Below the pieces are notes generated by a model. The model was not told where the DNA came from, made no database searches, and saw only the letters and a list, made by a program, of their open reading frames with translations. A DNA stretch of 64,000 bases from NCBI GenBank assembly GCA_029168955.1, contig JAPDOI010000699.1, positions 62,001-126,000 of the forward strand. The letters are read 5' to 3'. Positions 43,065 through 53,794 of this stretch are shown here, one piece after another; position 1 is the stretch's first letter, and each line of letters begins with the position of its first letter. Both the position numbers and the translations under genes were made by a program. This DNA is from Aplectana chamaeleonis. Taxonomy: Eukaryota > Nematoda > Chromadorea > Rhabditida > Cosmocercidae.

Positions 43065-43762
43065 TTAAATGCAGTGTTCACGATAAAAAATGTGTTTCAG
43101 TTTCCACTAGGAATGGGTAGTGGAGGGGCATACTGTATCGCTGACGTCGAAAGAACGCATGAAAACAAGCCAGGAAAAGCTCCAAAAGAGCCCGAAGTTG
43201 CCACTTCGAGCACAAGGCAAACCCCGAAAGCGCATCACACGCCCACCCACGTGAACAAACGAATGCTCGAAATCGTCAGATAAGCGATGATTTCCAATCA
43301 TTAGCCCCGTTCTTCCCTTCATTCTCAGCTTCTCCCTTCACCTAGGGGCGGCATGCATGAACGCAGCGAACTGTGTCAGGGAGCCGCTACGCGTGCCATG
43401 CGCGCAGCGTCGAGCGACGGGGCGGCCCCGAATTTCGTGGCGTTTTGATGTGCCTGATTTTCGGGGCCGCCCCGTTGCTCGACGCAGCGCGCATGGCACG
43501 CGGAGCGGCTCCCTGACACCGTTCGCTGCGTTCATGCATGCCGCCCCAGGTCAGCTCGCATAGAACGGCTGCAAAAGACGGAAGTTACAAGCCTCGGACA
43601 ACTCGTCCGCCATTTTCCTTAGCTCAATCTTTGAGGGACCATAACTCCGTTACCAAAAGGTCTCGAACGACTTCAGAGACATCATTAGAATCAGCATGGG
43701 GCACTTTTCAAGATAGGTGGAAAAACAGAAAAACGATTTTCATCGTGAACACTGCCTTTAAA
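43065..43762 (+). mobile_element. MITE family B copy interrupted by element C
   Basis: Ends TTAAATGCAGTGTTCACGAT and (reverse complement) TTTAAAGGCAGTGTTCACGA. The body matches 47571-48065 (GCTCGAAATCGTCAGATAAG / GCTCGAGATTGTGAGATGAG; GCTGCAAAAGACGGAAGTTA). At 43345-43548 a 204-bp hairpin is inserted, and the copy at 47.8 kb shows the empty site TTTACTCAGGTCAGCTCGC. Confidence 0.85.
43345..43548. mobile_element. Element C, short hairpin form (204 bp)
   Basis: GGGGCGGCATGCATGAACGC at the left and its complement at the right. Arms of about 90 bp run through GTCAGGGAGCCGCT and CATGCGCGCAGCGTCGAGCG, then GGGGCGGCCCCGAA. It is an internally deleted, nearly pure foldback relative of the 590-bp element at 49908-50497. 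Confidence 0.9.
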
Positions 43763-44226
43763 GGCACCATACACGCTCGTAAACGTATTTGAGATTACTA
43801 CGATTATAGAATCGTATGGCTCAGAACACAACGCCTGTGCATTTTAAAGCGTCAAAAACGACCCACAAAGCCGTTACAGGAGTAGAAAGTTTGGCCCCCC
43901 CCGCTTTTTCCCGCCCCCTGTATTTGCCCTTTCCCTCCAAAGCCGGTTTGCTGTATCACCTTCGCCGTCAGTGACGTGTGTGGCTCCCTTGTTAGGCATT
44001 CCACCAACAATACCGACGGTGATGATGGCCCAGCAACCTTGCGTTGGAGGAGACGAGCAAATACAGGGGCGTGAAAATACGGGTGGTGCCGAACCTGCAA
44101 CCCCTGTAACGGCATTGTGGGTCGTTTTTGACGCTTCAAAATGCATAGGCGTTGTGTTCCGAGCCATACGATTCTATTTCCGTAGTAATCTCAAATACGT
44201 TTACGAGCATGTATGCTGCCTTTAAA
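43757..44226. mobile_element. Hairpin element E (470 bp), abutting MITE B
   Basis: TTTAAAGGCACCATACACGC to about 43925 pairs with 44060-44226, ending ATGTATGCTGCCTTTAAA. The roughly 165-bp arms include GTATGGCTCAGAACACAACG and GTCAAAAACGACCCACAAAG. It shares the TTTAAAGG with the right end of the family-B copy, so the two sit back to back. Confidence 0.9.
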
Positions 44227-44274
44227 CATGTTTTGATGTTTTCAGCAACCCTTTCCAATTTTCGGAAACAATAA

Positions 44275-44650
44275 GGCGCTATTCATACAACTCGACGCCA
44301 GCGCAGCGCGCTCGTGCCGCGCTGGCGTGGCGTTTGTGTATGAATACTTTCACTTTCTACGCGCGTGACGCGCGTGCCGCGCTTGCGGAGGCTATGAATA
44401 CTCCAGCGGCGACGCCGTGGCGGAGCGGTGAAGCTGGAATGAACGAGACGATCGAAAACTAATATCAGTGGATGAAAACGCCAAGGCGTTCCGGGTGGCA
44501 GTATGAATACTGCAGCGGCGACGCCATGGCGGAGCGGGCGGAGCGTGACGCGCGTGCCGCGCGGTCGGGGCGCCAAGTCATTCATACACAAACGCCACGC
44601 CAGCGTGTCACGCGCGTGCCGCGCTGGCATTGAGTAGTATGAATAGCGCC
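44275..44650. mobile_element. MITE I (376 bp) with TAA target duplication
   Basis: Inverted ends GGCGCTATTCATAC are flanked by TAA on both sides (44272-44274 and 44651-44653), a 3-bp duplication typical of PIF/Harbinger-related elements. The interior is made of repeated CGCGCGTGCCGCGCTGGCG and GTATGAATACT words, so the whole element is multiply self-complementary. Confidence 0.85.
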
Positions 44651-45043
44651 TAAGGGTCTAGGCTTTTTTTCAAAAAATAAACTGTGGAAAACTTCTATAA
44701 CACGACTCCTGCCTTTGAGCGAGATGAGGAAAATATTCTCCCTGACTCTCTAATGCGCAAAAATAGGATTTTCGACTGCAATGAAATTGACTCCATTCAT
44801 AGTCTGAACCGTCCCAATAAACGATGGGATGCACGGCTTAGCGTAAAAGCAAAGGCACCAAGACCAGTTTTTTGATAGAGAAACCTTAGAACATCAAAAG
44901 AATATATTATATTCATGTGAAAGCAAAGACGGAAATCTTTGAATGCTCCCAAATTTGGTCACTTGTCATGGGGTTTACTTTTAGAATGCAGGCGAGAAAT
45001 GGGTCGACTGAGCGAAAAGAAGTTACTTAAGTTTCATCGGCCA
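44651..45043. other. No feature recognised
   Basis: No exon with support. The frame at 44684-44875 has no motif. Confidence 0.35.
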
Positions 45044-45136
45044 AAATTTCGGTAAATCTTGAGGAAAAGTCGGTAAATCGGTAAATGAAAATTTACCAAA
45101 AAAACCGGTAAATCCAAAAACGGTAAATGCACACCT
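45044..45136. mobile_element. hAT-like short element with CGGTAAAT repeats
   Basis: CGGTAAATC/TCGGTAAAT words repeat six times, on both strands, and the right end TGCACACCTCTG is the complement of the CAGAGGTGTGCA terminus shared with 60271-60375. The left terminus has decayed. Confidence 0.6.
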
Positions 45137-45364
45137 CTGTTTGGGACGTCATTTTTAATTACTCAGAGTGTATGCTAACCGAGTCATCCTCAACTCGCAA
45201 TGGGATCTACAGGTCTGGCAGTTCTCAATTGCTTATGACCCTCCTCCACCTAACCGCACGCTCCCTTTCCTTAGCCACCGACCAATACTGGCAGCGGCGT
45301 CACTTATCCTCTGGTTCTGAGTCAGATTTACTCTGTTTCCTCGCGCGCTTGTGTGGAGCGGGGG

Positions 45365-45455
45365 TAGAGACAGCGAGAAAGTGTGGGAAGAAAGAGACGC
45401 AGCGTACGCGCGCCGACTCACACGAAGAACGGAAATAAATCACACTCGGAAACAG
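45365..45455. repeat. Dispersed repeat shared with 63165-63260
   Basis: GCGAGAAAGTGTGGGAAGAA and AGAGACGCAGCGTACG here correspond to GCGAGAAAGTGTGGGGAGAA and GGAGACGCAGCGTATG at the right end of the window. The open frames over it are accidental. Confidence 0.65.
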
Positions 45456-45589
45456 AGGATACGCGCACTTTCGCCGAGGGTCTGTCAGATAGTTGCACCG
45501 GCTAAACTCGAGTGCCCACAATCACGAATATGTGGATGCATGCCTTCATGCTGAACTTATTTGGGGGGTGCTGGCAATATCCATTCATG

Positions 45590-45737
45590 TACAGTTGGCA
45601 CAGGTCGCACTTGAACTTTGCGTTCCCTTTTAAGATTGGCGCAAACTTGGTGTGCGTATGCTATTGTACACGACACCGAGCTTGCTCCAACCTTCAGTAG
45701 GAAACGCAAAGTAACGGTGCGATCCGTGTCGACTGTA
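45590..45737. mobile_element. MITE family J, copy 2
   Basis: ACAGTTGGCACAGGTCGCAC at the left and GATCCGTGTCGACTGTACTG at the right are imperfect inverted repeats. The inner block GGCGCAAACTTGGTGTGCGT matches the other copies. Confidence 0.7.
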
Positions 45738-46066
45738 CTGCGCTGGAGATAACGGTCGGGTCAGAGGTTATTGGTCAAACGGTCCTTTATGGTAATGCTG
45801 ATCAAGTATCGCTGAAAGTTGTTTCATGTATGGGAACGCCTTCATTAGCTATAAAATTTTCCTTCGGCTCCCCTGGATTTTCGGTGATCGCTAGCCCGTA
45901 GCCATACACAGAACGCGCTGAAGTTCAGTTGTAGATAATCTTCAACTGATTTTGTGTACTTCCACACTCAAGCGATTTCCAGAACTGAATCGCGGGGTTT
46001 TTAACTGTGGTAGTCATGAAATATTGATGGCTGATGCATGCCAAGATCGAGGAATTTTGCGTCGAT
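45738..46066. other. No feature recognised
   Basis: No gene or element. Confidence 0.35.
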
Positions 46067-46352
46067 CGCGGCATGCATGAACGCTGCAAAGAAGGTCAGG
46101 AAGCCGCTCCGCGTTCTATGCGCGCAGCGACTAGCCACGTGACGGCTCCTGCAAGTGCATGGCGTATACTAGTGTATCGCGGACGTAAATGCACTTTCCA
46201 CTGCAAACTCTACGCGCGGTCCTTCTTTCATTCCAGTCGCATTTGCTTCCAATTATTGAGATGCATGGTAAGACAAAAAAATGCGACTGGGATGACAAAA
46301 AGTGCCGCTAGGCGTACAGTTTGCTGAGGAAAGTGCATTTACGTCCGTGACA
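46067..46352. mobile_element. Element C, copy lacking its right terminus
   Basis: GCGGCATGCATGAACGCTGC is the left end, followed by GCCGCTCCGCGTTCTATGCG. An inner hairpin (GGACGTAAATGCACTTTCC, 46184-46202, with GGAAAGTGCATTTACGTCC near 46330-46347) also contains ATTCCAGTCGCATTT/AAATGCGACTGGGAT. The distal right arm present at 49908-50497 is missing. Confidence 0.8.
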
Positions 46353-47570
46353 CACAGATGAAGACTGGGGAAGAAGAGTTTGAGCACCCTGTCACAGGTG
46401 GACTACACCTAGTGCCCCAGTTCTCACGTACACTCGGCAGAGCACAAGTGTTCCTTAGAATCCCACTATTCCTAACCCGACCCGGTAGACCGCGTTCATC
46501 ACTGTACGAGTGACGCGATTTAATGTTTATCATCTGAATCGATAAAAAATCAAAAAGCATGATACCGGTTGCGGCCACTCATCGCTGAACGTATTATGAC
46601 GACCCTACTAAAGACCATTTGCTGCTGCACTGTGTTACCTGTTTTTTATGTGATGAGACTGCTTTTTCGTTCTGGAAGTTGAAGAAAATCAAATGGTGGC
46701 TAGGAAAAGTAAGGTTTCGTTCGACATACCATCGGCCGAGATAATGATCACCGCTTGCTTCGGAATAATCCTTGTCTGAAGAATACTTCACGAGCAGCAA
46801 ATGCTAACTGTTGAAGTAGAGTGGATGACCGGATTTGTCATCTGTCTGTCTTACTGTGAGAACTTTAACTAAAGCTTCGTGATCAGTAGACGTCGTAAAA
46901 TCCTCACGAAGCAAAATATACCCTACCGGGGTTGGCGGAGAAGGCGTCGATTATCGTACTAAAAGTTCAGTAACGCTCCATGAGTTTCTCCAGAACAAAT
47001 CTATGTGAGCGTTTGATAAGGAACAAATCTTACCATAACAGCACAGAGCAAGAGAGTGACATCTGTTCGGCACGCAGAGGAACATTTGTTGAGCATGTTG
47101 AGGTCACCCGCGAGTGTCAGAGGTGTATGTTAGTGGTGTCTGACAACGCAATGTTCATTTTCAATCCATTCACAGTCAATTGTCTTTTTTCTCTGCTGTA
47201 CAACTGACGCATCACGACCATGTTGAAGCATACGAACTGTATTATCTGCATTGATTTCAATGCACTCGAGCCCAACAGAGGACGTATACACACCTCTTCA
47301 CATTGGTTATCAGGCATAGGCGCGCTTGGAGGGACTTAAACGTTCGGAGTGCAGTATGCACTAGATAATGTACGGAACAGCATGAGGCGGAGCTGTGCTT
47401 GAGCCTGCGTTCATGAAAATCTCTGCGTTTCAAACTCCGCTGGTAGTAGGCAGTCACTCTGCATCCCTTGCACCGCTGCACTGGAAGTATCGCAAATAAG
47501 GTGGGGGCAAGTTGTGGTTTTTTTTCATAGCTAGTAAAACAAGTGACCACGGCCGCTCGGAGAAGTGCCG
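46353..47570. other. No feature recognised
   Basis: Several short open frames (e.g. 46980-47207 plus, 47257-47550 minus) but no motif, no paralogue in the window and no convincing splice chain. Confidence 0.35.
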
Positions 47571-48065
47571 TTGAAGGCAGTGTCCACCCTAAAAACCATG
47601 TATAATTTTTTGGTGAAGATCGGCAGCTGCGGGGCCTAGCGCAACCCTAACGTTGAAAAAACTAAGAAAAATGAGTTAGGACCGTTCCCTTACAGCCTCA
47701 AAGTTATTCACCCGTCAGCTCGTCACACCCCAGATGCACTTTCCAGGCCCACTGACGTGAACAAATGAATGCTCGAGATTGTGAGATGAGCGATTGTTTC
47801 CGATCAATAGCCCCGTTCTCCCTTTATTCCCAACTTCTCTCTTTACTCAGGTCAGCTCGCATACATCGGCTGCAAAAGACGGAAGTTACAAGCCTCGGAC
47901 AACTCGTCCACCATGCTTCCCTAGCTCAATTTTTGAGGGACCATAACTCCGTTCCTAGACGGTCTTGTACGATTCCAAAAACATCTTTGGAATCAGCATG
48001 GGACTGTCTTCAAGATAGGCGGGAAAGTAGAAAAACGGTTCTAATCGTGAACACTGCCTTTAAAA
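47571..48065 (+). mobile_element. MITE family B, uninterrupted copy
   Basis: Ends TTGAAGGCAGTGTCCACCCT and (reverse complement) TTTAAAGGCAGTGTTCACGA. Collinear with 43065-43762 minus its insertion, so it serves as the empty-site reference for element C. Confidence 0.85.
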
Positions 48066-48317
48066 ACGAAATATTGCTGCAACCTGAGCGATCGCCATTA
48101 GCCACAATCGTTCAAGCTACAATCGATACTTTATTTCCCCCGCACTTCCCCTAGAGACGGTGGTCGCTTGTGTTGCTAGCTATGGATGCTCTCTTCGGGT
48201 TCATCCTGTGCGAATGAGCACCCAGTGAATAATTTTTACTATATATAAAAGGCATAGATCATTTCACCTTTTTGAAACCGTTTTCTCTACTAAAGGTGAG
48301 CGTTTTGTGGGGCTCTT

Positions 48318-48471
48318 TTGCTATTTTCCTTGACTATGGGAGCCAAAGTACACAAAAGGACAAAAATTAGGAAGCGGTTTTCTGTGGCTATCATGCCCAG
48401 CTTCGGTTGCCAAGAAGAAGCGGTTCTTGGAATGGCATCCCATCGACTAGAGCGTAGCCAACTGAGATTAG
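48318..48471 (+). other. Open frame ending at a strong splice donor
   Basis: The frame MGAKVHKRTKIRKRFSVAIM runs to GATTAG|GTAAGA at about 48472. A hairpin MITE begins 26 bp later. The phase does not match the candidate exon at 48853-48940, so I cannot build a gene from the two. Confidence 0.25.
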
Positions 48472-48496
48472 GTAAGAACATACCCTTCCTTGTACA

Positions 48497-48714
48497 GTTA
48501 GGTCCGTGGCTTGTTTCCTCAAGAAAAAACGTTCAAATCTCAACACAACCGCGGATGGCGCGGGCGGTTCAAATCTCACCGGCGGCTGGCGGTATGGTAG
48601 GCTGATCAGCTGTGCTTTTCTCTCAGCCTGAATCGATTAGCGGGCCGACACACGCCACCCGCTGCGAATATTTAAATATTTTTTCCTGAGGAAGCAAGCC
48701 ACGGACCTAACAAC
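48497..48714. mobile_element. Hairpin MITE N (218 bp)
   Basis: GTTAGGTCCGTGGCTTGTTT with CCTCAAGAAAAAA is mirrored at the right by TTTTTTCCTGAGGAAGC and AAGCCACGGACCTAAC. The interior has CAAATCTCA twice and no coding capacity. Confidence 0.85.
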
Positions 48715-48852
48715 ATGTACTATTACTATGATACTTGTTGTGAATATGATATTGCGTGAAGCAAATATTGAGTATGCACTGAACACTCAAATCTGCAAAA
48801 ATGTTTTTCCCTTCTGTACTCCTGAATCAAGAGCTAATGTATACTTGTGCAG

Positions 48853-48940
48853 GCACACGGAGCTTACATTAACAATCAGATCAAAGAGCGTTTCGATAAG
48901 GTTCGCTTTGGCCATGAAAACAGTGATGCCGTGAATGGAG
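48853..48940 (+). CDS. Candidate internal exon, unidentified protein
   Basis: An 88-bp block after TTGTGCAG and before GTTAAC reads AHGAYINNQIKERFDKVRFG then HENSDAVNG. Composition and codon choice look coding. I recognise no family and could not chain it with neighbours in phase. The alternative reading frames contain stops or are shorter. Confidence 0.35.
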
Positions 48941-49463
48941 GTTAACGTCGGTAACGAAGAACTAAAAGATTTTTAGGGAATTTACCACGGCAGCGAACCC
49001 AGAGAAACCATTACAGCACGCCACCATGAAAAATGGAGTATATGCTCATCTTTGGCTCGTTTCAGAGATTTCGCTATCAAGAAGCTGGCTTCAACATGAA
49101 TAATTTCGCGTTATCGAAGGATGTGAAGGAGATATGAGTTATCACTAGGTATCAGTAGGTGCAATGTGAAGATAATTGCGATGTGAAAAGGTTCGTGGAA
49201 AATCATTCTACTACCTACAGCGACAGCCAGCGGTTATTACAACACAGGTCGGCTAATGCCCCATCCAGGCCCCGATTATTTTTGGCCGAACGCTTCACGA
49301 AAAAATTGCCTTCTTCAACAAATTCGTTAGTGAAATCGTGTGGAGAGTAGGTAAGTTTTTTGAGAAGGGGTTTTCCTAGAAGTCATATTTGTTCCAAAGC
49401 TATGACAGAAAATACTGAATGGTGGTCACTGTGAGAGACAAAAATAGGAACAGTGGAAAGTGC

Positions 49464-49812
49464 TCATAGATGCACTGGCAAATCAAGATGATTTTCGGGA
49501 GAGTAGTCCCAGGTTATCACTATGCACACAGTCTGGTGTGTCGCAGATTTCCTCAAAGCGGTCATCAAGGATAACGGATAAAAGAAGGAAGATCTGGATG
49601 TGATCGTATCAACGATATTGGAGACTTCGTTGTAAGTACCCGATATGGCTCTTGACACAGAAGTTCCCGCAATGATTCCTGGATCCGACAGTGATGTATC
49701 GCTGCATGCGGACGAGGGTACCAGGTGCGTAATTTTTCTTTTTGATCCGTCCGGTAAATAAATCAGAAAATGATTTCAATGGAGGATAGGCAGGTCCGCA
49801 GGGCGAGTTCAT
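49464..49812 (-). other. Overlapping open frames of uncertain status
   Basis: Two minus-strand frames overlap: 49609-49812 (SFSDLFTGRIKKKNYAPGTL) and 49464-49658, open leftward from about 49730 (SDPGIIAGTSVSRAISGTYN). The plus strand also carries an open stretch at 49811-49905 (YGESDYSPPPTPREHCRGRN) cut off by element C. No motif is known to me. Confidence 0.2.
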
Positions 49813-49907
49813 GTATGGCGAATCCGACTATTCCCCTCCACCTACACCAAGAGAGCACTGCAGAGGACGGAATCGAGAACTCCACGAAACAGCACGAGAT
49901 GTGACCT

Positions 49908-50497
49908 GGGGCGGCATTCATGAACGCTGCGAAGGAGGTCAGGCAGCAGCTTCGCGTCCTATGCGCGCAGATTCAAGCCACTGGGCGGCCCTGAAGTGCA
50001 TGGCGTATGTTGGTCTGGCGCGGACGTAACAGCAATTTGCGCAGAAAACATTGAGCACAGGCGTGTGATCGCAATTCGATGAAGGCTCCTTGTCGTCTGA
50101 AGCTGAAAAAAGCTGAATAGAAAATCCTTGAGAAGCGGTAGATTAGACAAATCGCGACCTCTTTCATGATGCCGGCCAAACAGAGGAGGAAACGAGCCGA
50201 GAGAGCGAATGAGAGAGTGGCAAATGATCAGTGAGAGTAATAAGTATTCGAAACGCACAGAGATGAGAAACGGTAGGGTCACATGCAGATGTCACCTACA
50301 CAGTAGGGATCATAAAAGCGACTGGACTAGGATGACGAAAACTGCCTTTAGGCGTAGAGTTTACTGCGAAGTGCATTTGCGCCACACACACGCCATGCTA
50401 CGCCATGCTCATCGGGGCCGCCCTTTGGCTCGAGGCTACATGCAGTGGACATGGAGCGGCCCCCTGACCTTCTTCGCAGCGTTCATGCATGCCGCCC
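49908..50497. mobile_element. Element C, complete copy (590 bp)
   Basis: The left end GGGGCGGCATTCATGAACGC and the right end (reverse complement) GGGCGGCATGCATGAACGCT extend inward as GCGAAGAAGGTCAGGGGGCC-type arms. A second inverted pair (GCGCGGACGTAACAGCAATT with AAGTGCATTTGCGCCACAC) is nested inside. It has no transposase. It is the parent form of the copies at 43345 and 46067. Confidence 0.9.
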
Positions 50498-50514
50498 TGG
50501 TGGTTAGGAAACAG

Positions 50515-50702
50515 TCTACTGTCGTATTCGGAACTAAATTTCGATCAGCAATCGGGGAACGCGGCTGCTGCATCACGCGACACGATTACAATCGTGCTGG
50601 GAGAAAGAAGAATCGTGCCAGGACCAAGTGGTCCCTTCATCCTATCGCGTGATGCAACAGCCGTTGTCCGCAGATGCGGACCGGAATTAACGGACAGTAA
50701 AA
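50515..50702. mobile_element. Hairpin MITE O (about 188 bp)
   Basis: TACTGTC begins the left arm and its complement ends the right. The inner stem GGCTGCTGCATCACGCGA pairs with TCGCGTGATGCAACAGCC. The open frame reading through it (SRDTITIVLGERRIVPGPSG) is therefore more likely a by-product of the inverted repeat than a gene. Confidence 0.7.
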
Positions 50703-50829
50703 AAACGGCAGTACAGCTTTTTGTGAACCTCCGTCTGAAATTACTGTTGAACTATGGCATTTTTCTGTTGTTGTTTTAGAGTAAATATGTCAAATGAGCT
50801 ATTTATTTAATTGTACATTGTCTGAAAAT

Positions 50830-51030
50830 GAAGTGGAGTGCGTTGCAGAATTATACGACATACCCCAATTTCTGCGGTTTGGAAATTCGCGTGGTTTGAG
50901 GAGACAAGCGGTAAACGCCAATCGACGAAGCACCCTTGAAAACCCCTGGGTACGAATCTTCATGAAATTAGCGGAAATGACCGTTGCAAAATTGTACGAC
51001 ATAGCTGACGCTCTCATTTCGTTTCGTTTC
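50830..51030. repeat. Dispersed repeat shared with palindrome arms
   Basis: GTGCGTTGCAGAATTATACG, ACATACCCCAATTTCTGCGG and CCCTTGAAAACCCCTGGG correspond to 20812-20925 (GTGCGTTGCAAAGTTATATG, CCTTCGAAAACCCCTCGATG) and to its inverted copy. A second internal version (CGTTGCAAAATTGTACGACA) lies at 50982. Confidence 0.75.
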
Positions 51031-52288
51031 ATTTAATCTCTACATGTAGACTAGCTGGGAGGGGCAGTGTGGAGGCAGCACTGCAAGTCGTAGAGCAAGC
51101 GACTCCGGATACCGACTTAGTTAGTCCGCCAACTTCCCCGAAGCTCCCCATGACGGTTGCTGCCCATGATGCCCGAAAGCGATTATCAGTCGGAAAAGCG
51201 GAAAGGGAGTAAAAAACACATCATCATTAACTACAGAACCATGCAAACTGAGACCTAGAGGTGAGCAACTGTGAACAAAAAGGATATGATTTCTGCAATG
51301 ACAGCACATTAAACATTAACACATTGGCAGACAATGGCAGATTCGTAAGCACTCAGTCATTGGGCGAAACAAAACGATGATTTGGTATGGAAATCTGCAT
51401 ACGTGTCAGGAAGGAAATTGAAAACTGAAAAGAAATCACGCACAGCTGTGACTTCTGAGTAATGCTGGAGAAAGGAAGATGAGCTAGTCAATGGAGCAAA
51501 CATGCGAGGAGAGGACTTTTTGAAGTTTTGTGAATTTCACGGTCGTGTCTTTACGACGCAGTAGGCACAAGCTGCCACGGAAGGAATAGAAACGAAACCT
51601 CGTACGCGGATAACGACTTTTCTCACACTCAGACAGGAGAGTTCACCATTTCCCATGTACTCGGCGAGTGAGGCACAGTTTGTCAGCTGTCGCCGGTCAG
51701 TGCTGCTGGAGCCGTAGCCATCCCCATCGTTGGCCATCAAATTTATTCTATTTTTTGTAACCCTCGTCAATTTTCATAACCCTTCTCGAAAACACATACT
51801 AGGTTAATGAGTATCCTAAATCATCGGATGTGTGTGATCTTACTAGATTTTGCATTAGTAGTAATCTTTTCCTAAAATTCCTTCAATAAAACTATTTCTT
51901 AACGAAATTCCTAACAAACTGAATTTTGAAAATCGTATCGTTCGGATGAATGAATCGAATCGCTTTCTTGAGAAGTAACTCCAAATGCGATATAGGCCTT
52001 TCATAAGTCCCGAGTAAAGAATAAATTCGAAGAGTGTCCTATACTCAATTGGAATCGATATCGGTATGGTCGAGTAATTTTTCGATTTCCGTTTTATTTG
52101 AAAAGAATTGAAAGTTTTTAAGAAATGAGAAACTGAAGCCTGACATCCGAGATTAGCGTGGTGCTGCTGCTTCGGTCATTGATGAAATAGAAATAATGAA
52201 GTGTTTGCCGTCTTCCCAAATGGAAACTATGCAGTCCCGAATAATTGTGGACAGAACATATAAAAACACTCACATACATATGTATCTA
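51031..52288. other. No gene recognised
   Basis: No element ends or supportable exons. The minus-strand frame at 51537-51770 (MTRVTKNRINLMANDGDGYG) has no motif. Confidence 0.35.
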
Positions 52289-52290
52289 CC

Positions 52291-52432
52291 CTCCATCACT
52301 GGATGAGGGATCGCCACGACGCTGCTTGGCGGGGAATATTGCGCGATCAATAGCCACTCTCTCTTTGTTTTCCCTCGCGCAATTTTTCCCGCCAAGCAGC
52401 GTCGCGGCGATCCCTCCTCTAGTGACTGAGGA
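52291..52432. mobile_element. MITE family G hairpin, copy 1
   Basis: CTCCATCACTGGATGAGGGA through CGACGCTGCTTGGCGGGGAA pairs with the right half, which ends in GCGTCGCGGCGATCCCTCCT. Loop AATAGCCACTCTCTCTTTG. Confidence 0.9.
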
Positions 52433-52482
52433 TACATATTTACTTCCCATAGTGAAAATCCTACAATAATTCTCAGGTAAAA

Positions 52483-52700
52483 ATAGTTGCCCAGAATCGG
52501 ACGAATAGTTGTCGAGAATCGGTCGACAATCGAGAAGTTGTCCAAAAAGTTGATAGAGGTTGTCTAGAATTCTGGGATCCACAGTATTTCTCGAGAATTG
52601 CGGCCGATTTGTTCGGAATTTCGGAGGAAGTTGCCGAGAAATCGGGGTAACGAGTGTTTGCCGAGAATTCGGACAGATTTCTCAACTCCTTCCGAAATTG
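52483..52700. repeat. Degenerate AGTTGTCGAGAATCGG array
   Basis: Variants of AGTTGTCGAGAATCGG (TTGCCCAGAATCGG, TTGTCTAGAATTCTGG, TTGCCGAGAAATCGG, TTGCCGAGAATTCGG) recur at irregular 20-35-bp spacing. The same word set appears at 53795-53945. Confidence 0.7.
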
Positions 52701-53202
52701 AGGATTTGTTTCGAATAAGTCAAAAATTTCCCTAGAATTCAGGCCATCACTCCAGACCCCTCTTTACACCACATTCTTCAAATGTGGCGGCTGCTGTTTT
52801 TGTTATTTTCTTTTTGTGTGGGTCCTCTGTGGTTTCTTTCTTTTTTTTCATTCTTCTATCTGGTTATCAATTATAATGTATTTAACCGATTTCTTGAATA
52901 TCAAACTCGTTTTTGTTTTGGATTTTCATCTTCTGAAAATAGCGAACATACCAAAACATGGGATTTTCAAGTGAGTGAATTTTGAAAGTTTCCGAGCTTT
53001 CAAGTACTGATATTTTTTTCGATGACCGGTAGTTGCAGCAGTCGGATTTAAAGTACATTATTCAAGAAGTTACCTAAAAAGTATCAGAACAACGTTTGAA
53101 ATTAAGAATGTTCATTCGAATAGATTTCGAGTGATTCAGTTCTGACCGAAATATGCTTCTCTAAACCTTGCAATAGTTGTTATGTTGGTGTACAATAAGT
53201 GG

Positions 53203-53276
53203 ACTTCTGGTGGGTCCACACTTGCAGCCAGCAGTTTGGCCGCTGGCTGCAGGTGTGATCCCCCTGGAAGTCGACA
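53203..53276. repeat. Small hairpin
   Basis: CACACTTGCAGCCAGC pairs with GCTGGCTGCAGGTGTG around AGTTTGGCC, and outer GACTTC pairs with GAAGTC. About 74 bp. Confidence 0.75.
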
Positions 53277-53518
53277 ATTTTGAAGACTAGGAGCCACGAG
53301 AGTAGGATATTTGAGTTCATCGAGGTCGATTTACTCTATATTCAAACTCTCACCGCCTGAGATGGATGCTAAACACCGCTACAGTACCTTGGCTCACACC
53401 TTTCTCAGGTGTGGTCCCCGGAAAACGAGAATTCAGAAAACTAGGAGTTACGAGAGTAGGATATTTGAGTCCAGCGTGGTCAATTCACTCTCTGCTCAAA
53501 CTTTCACCGTCTTGAGTA
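53276..53518. repeat. Two-copy direct repeat, about 154-bp offset
   Basis: ACTAGGAGCCACGAGAGTAG at 53285 and ACTAGGAGTTACGAGAGTAG at 53439 start two 85-bp copies, both continuing GATATTTGAGT and ending CTCAAACTNTCACCG. Confidence 0.8.
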
Positions 53519-53794
53519 ATTCCGAAGACCGCTTTACTGATAGCGCACTGGGGCTGGGCAAGGCCAATAGCGGCCCATGTTGAGCGATTTTGTAGAACCT
53601 TAGCATATACGATGCACAGTTTGCCTCTCATTAACGTCCATAGGGCGAGCCAAGTCGGGAATTCGCCAAACAAAGTTTTGTGAAGCCATTTTCGTGGGCT
53701 TCACCGACCGTTGTAATCAACGGTTGGGCAGGAGCCCCAATTTTTGGAAAGTACATATAGTTGTGTATGTGTATAACTGTGTGTTGAATTTCGA

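Noticed and set aside
49159..49352. Exon ending at the strong donor GAGTAG|GTAAGT
   Set aside because: The only frame open up to the donor has TAG as its last codon before the splice, and the other two frames stop earlier.
50489..50779. Attractive 96-codon frame (SRDTITIVLGERRIVPGPSG)
   Set aside because: It spans a hairpin MITE with matched arms (50515-50702); protein-like look is better explained by the inverted repeat.
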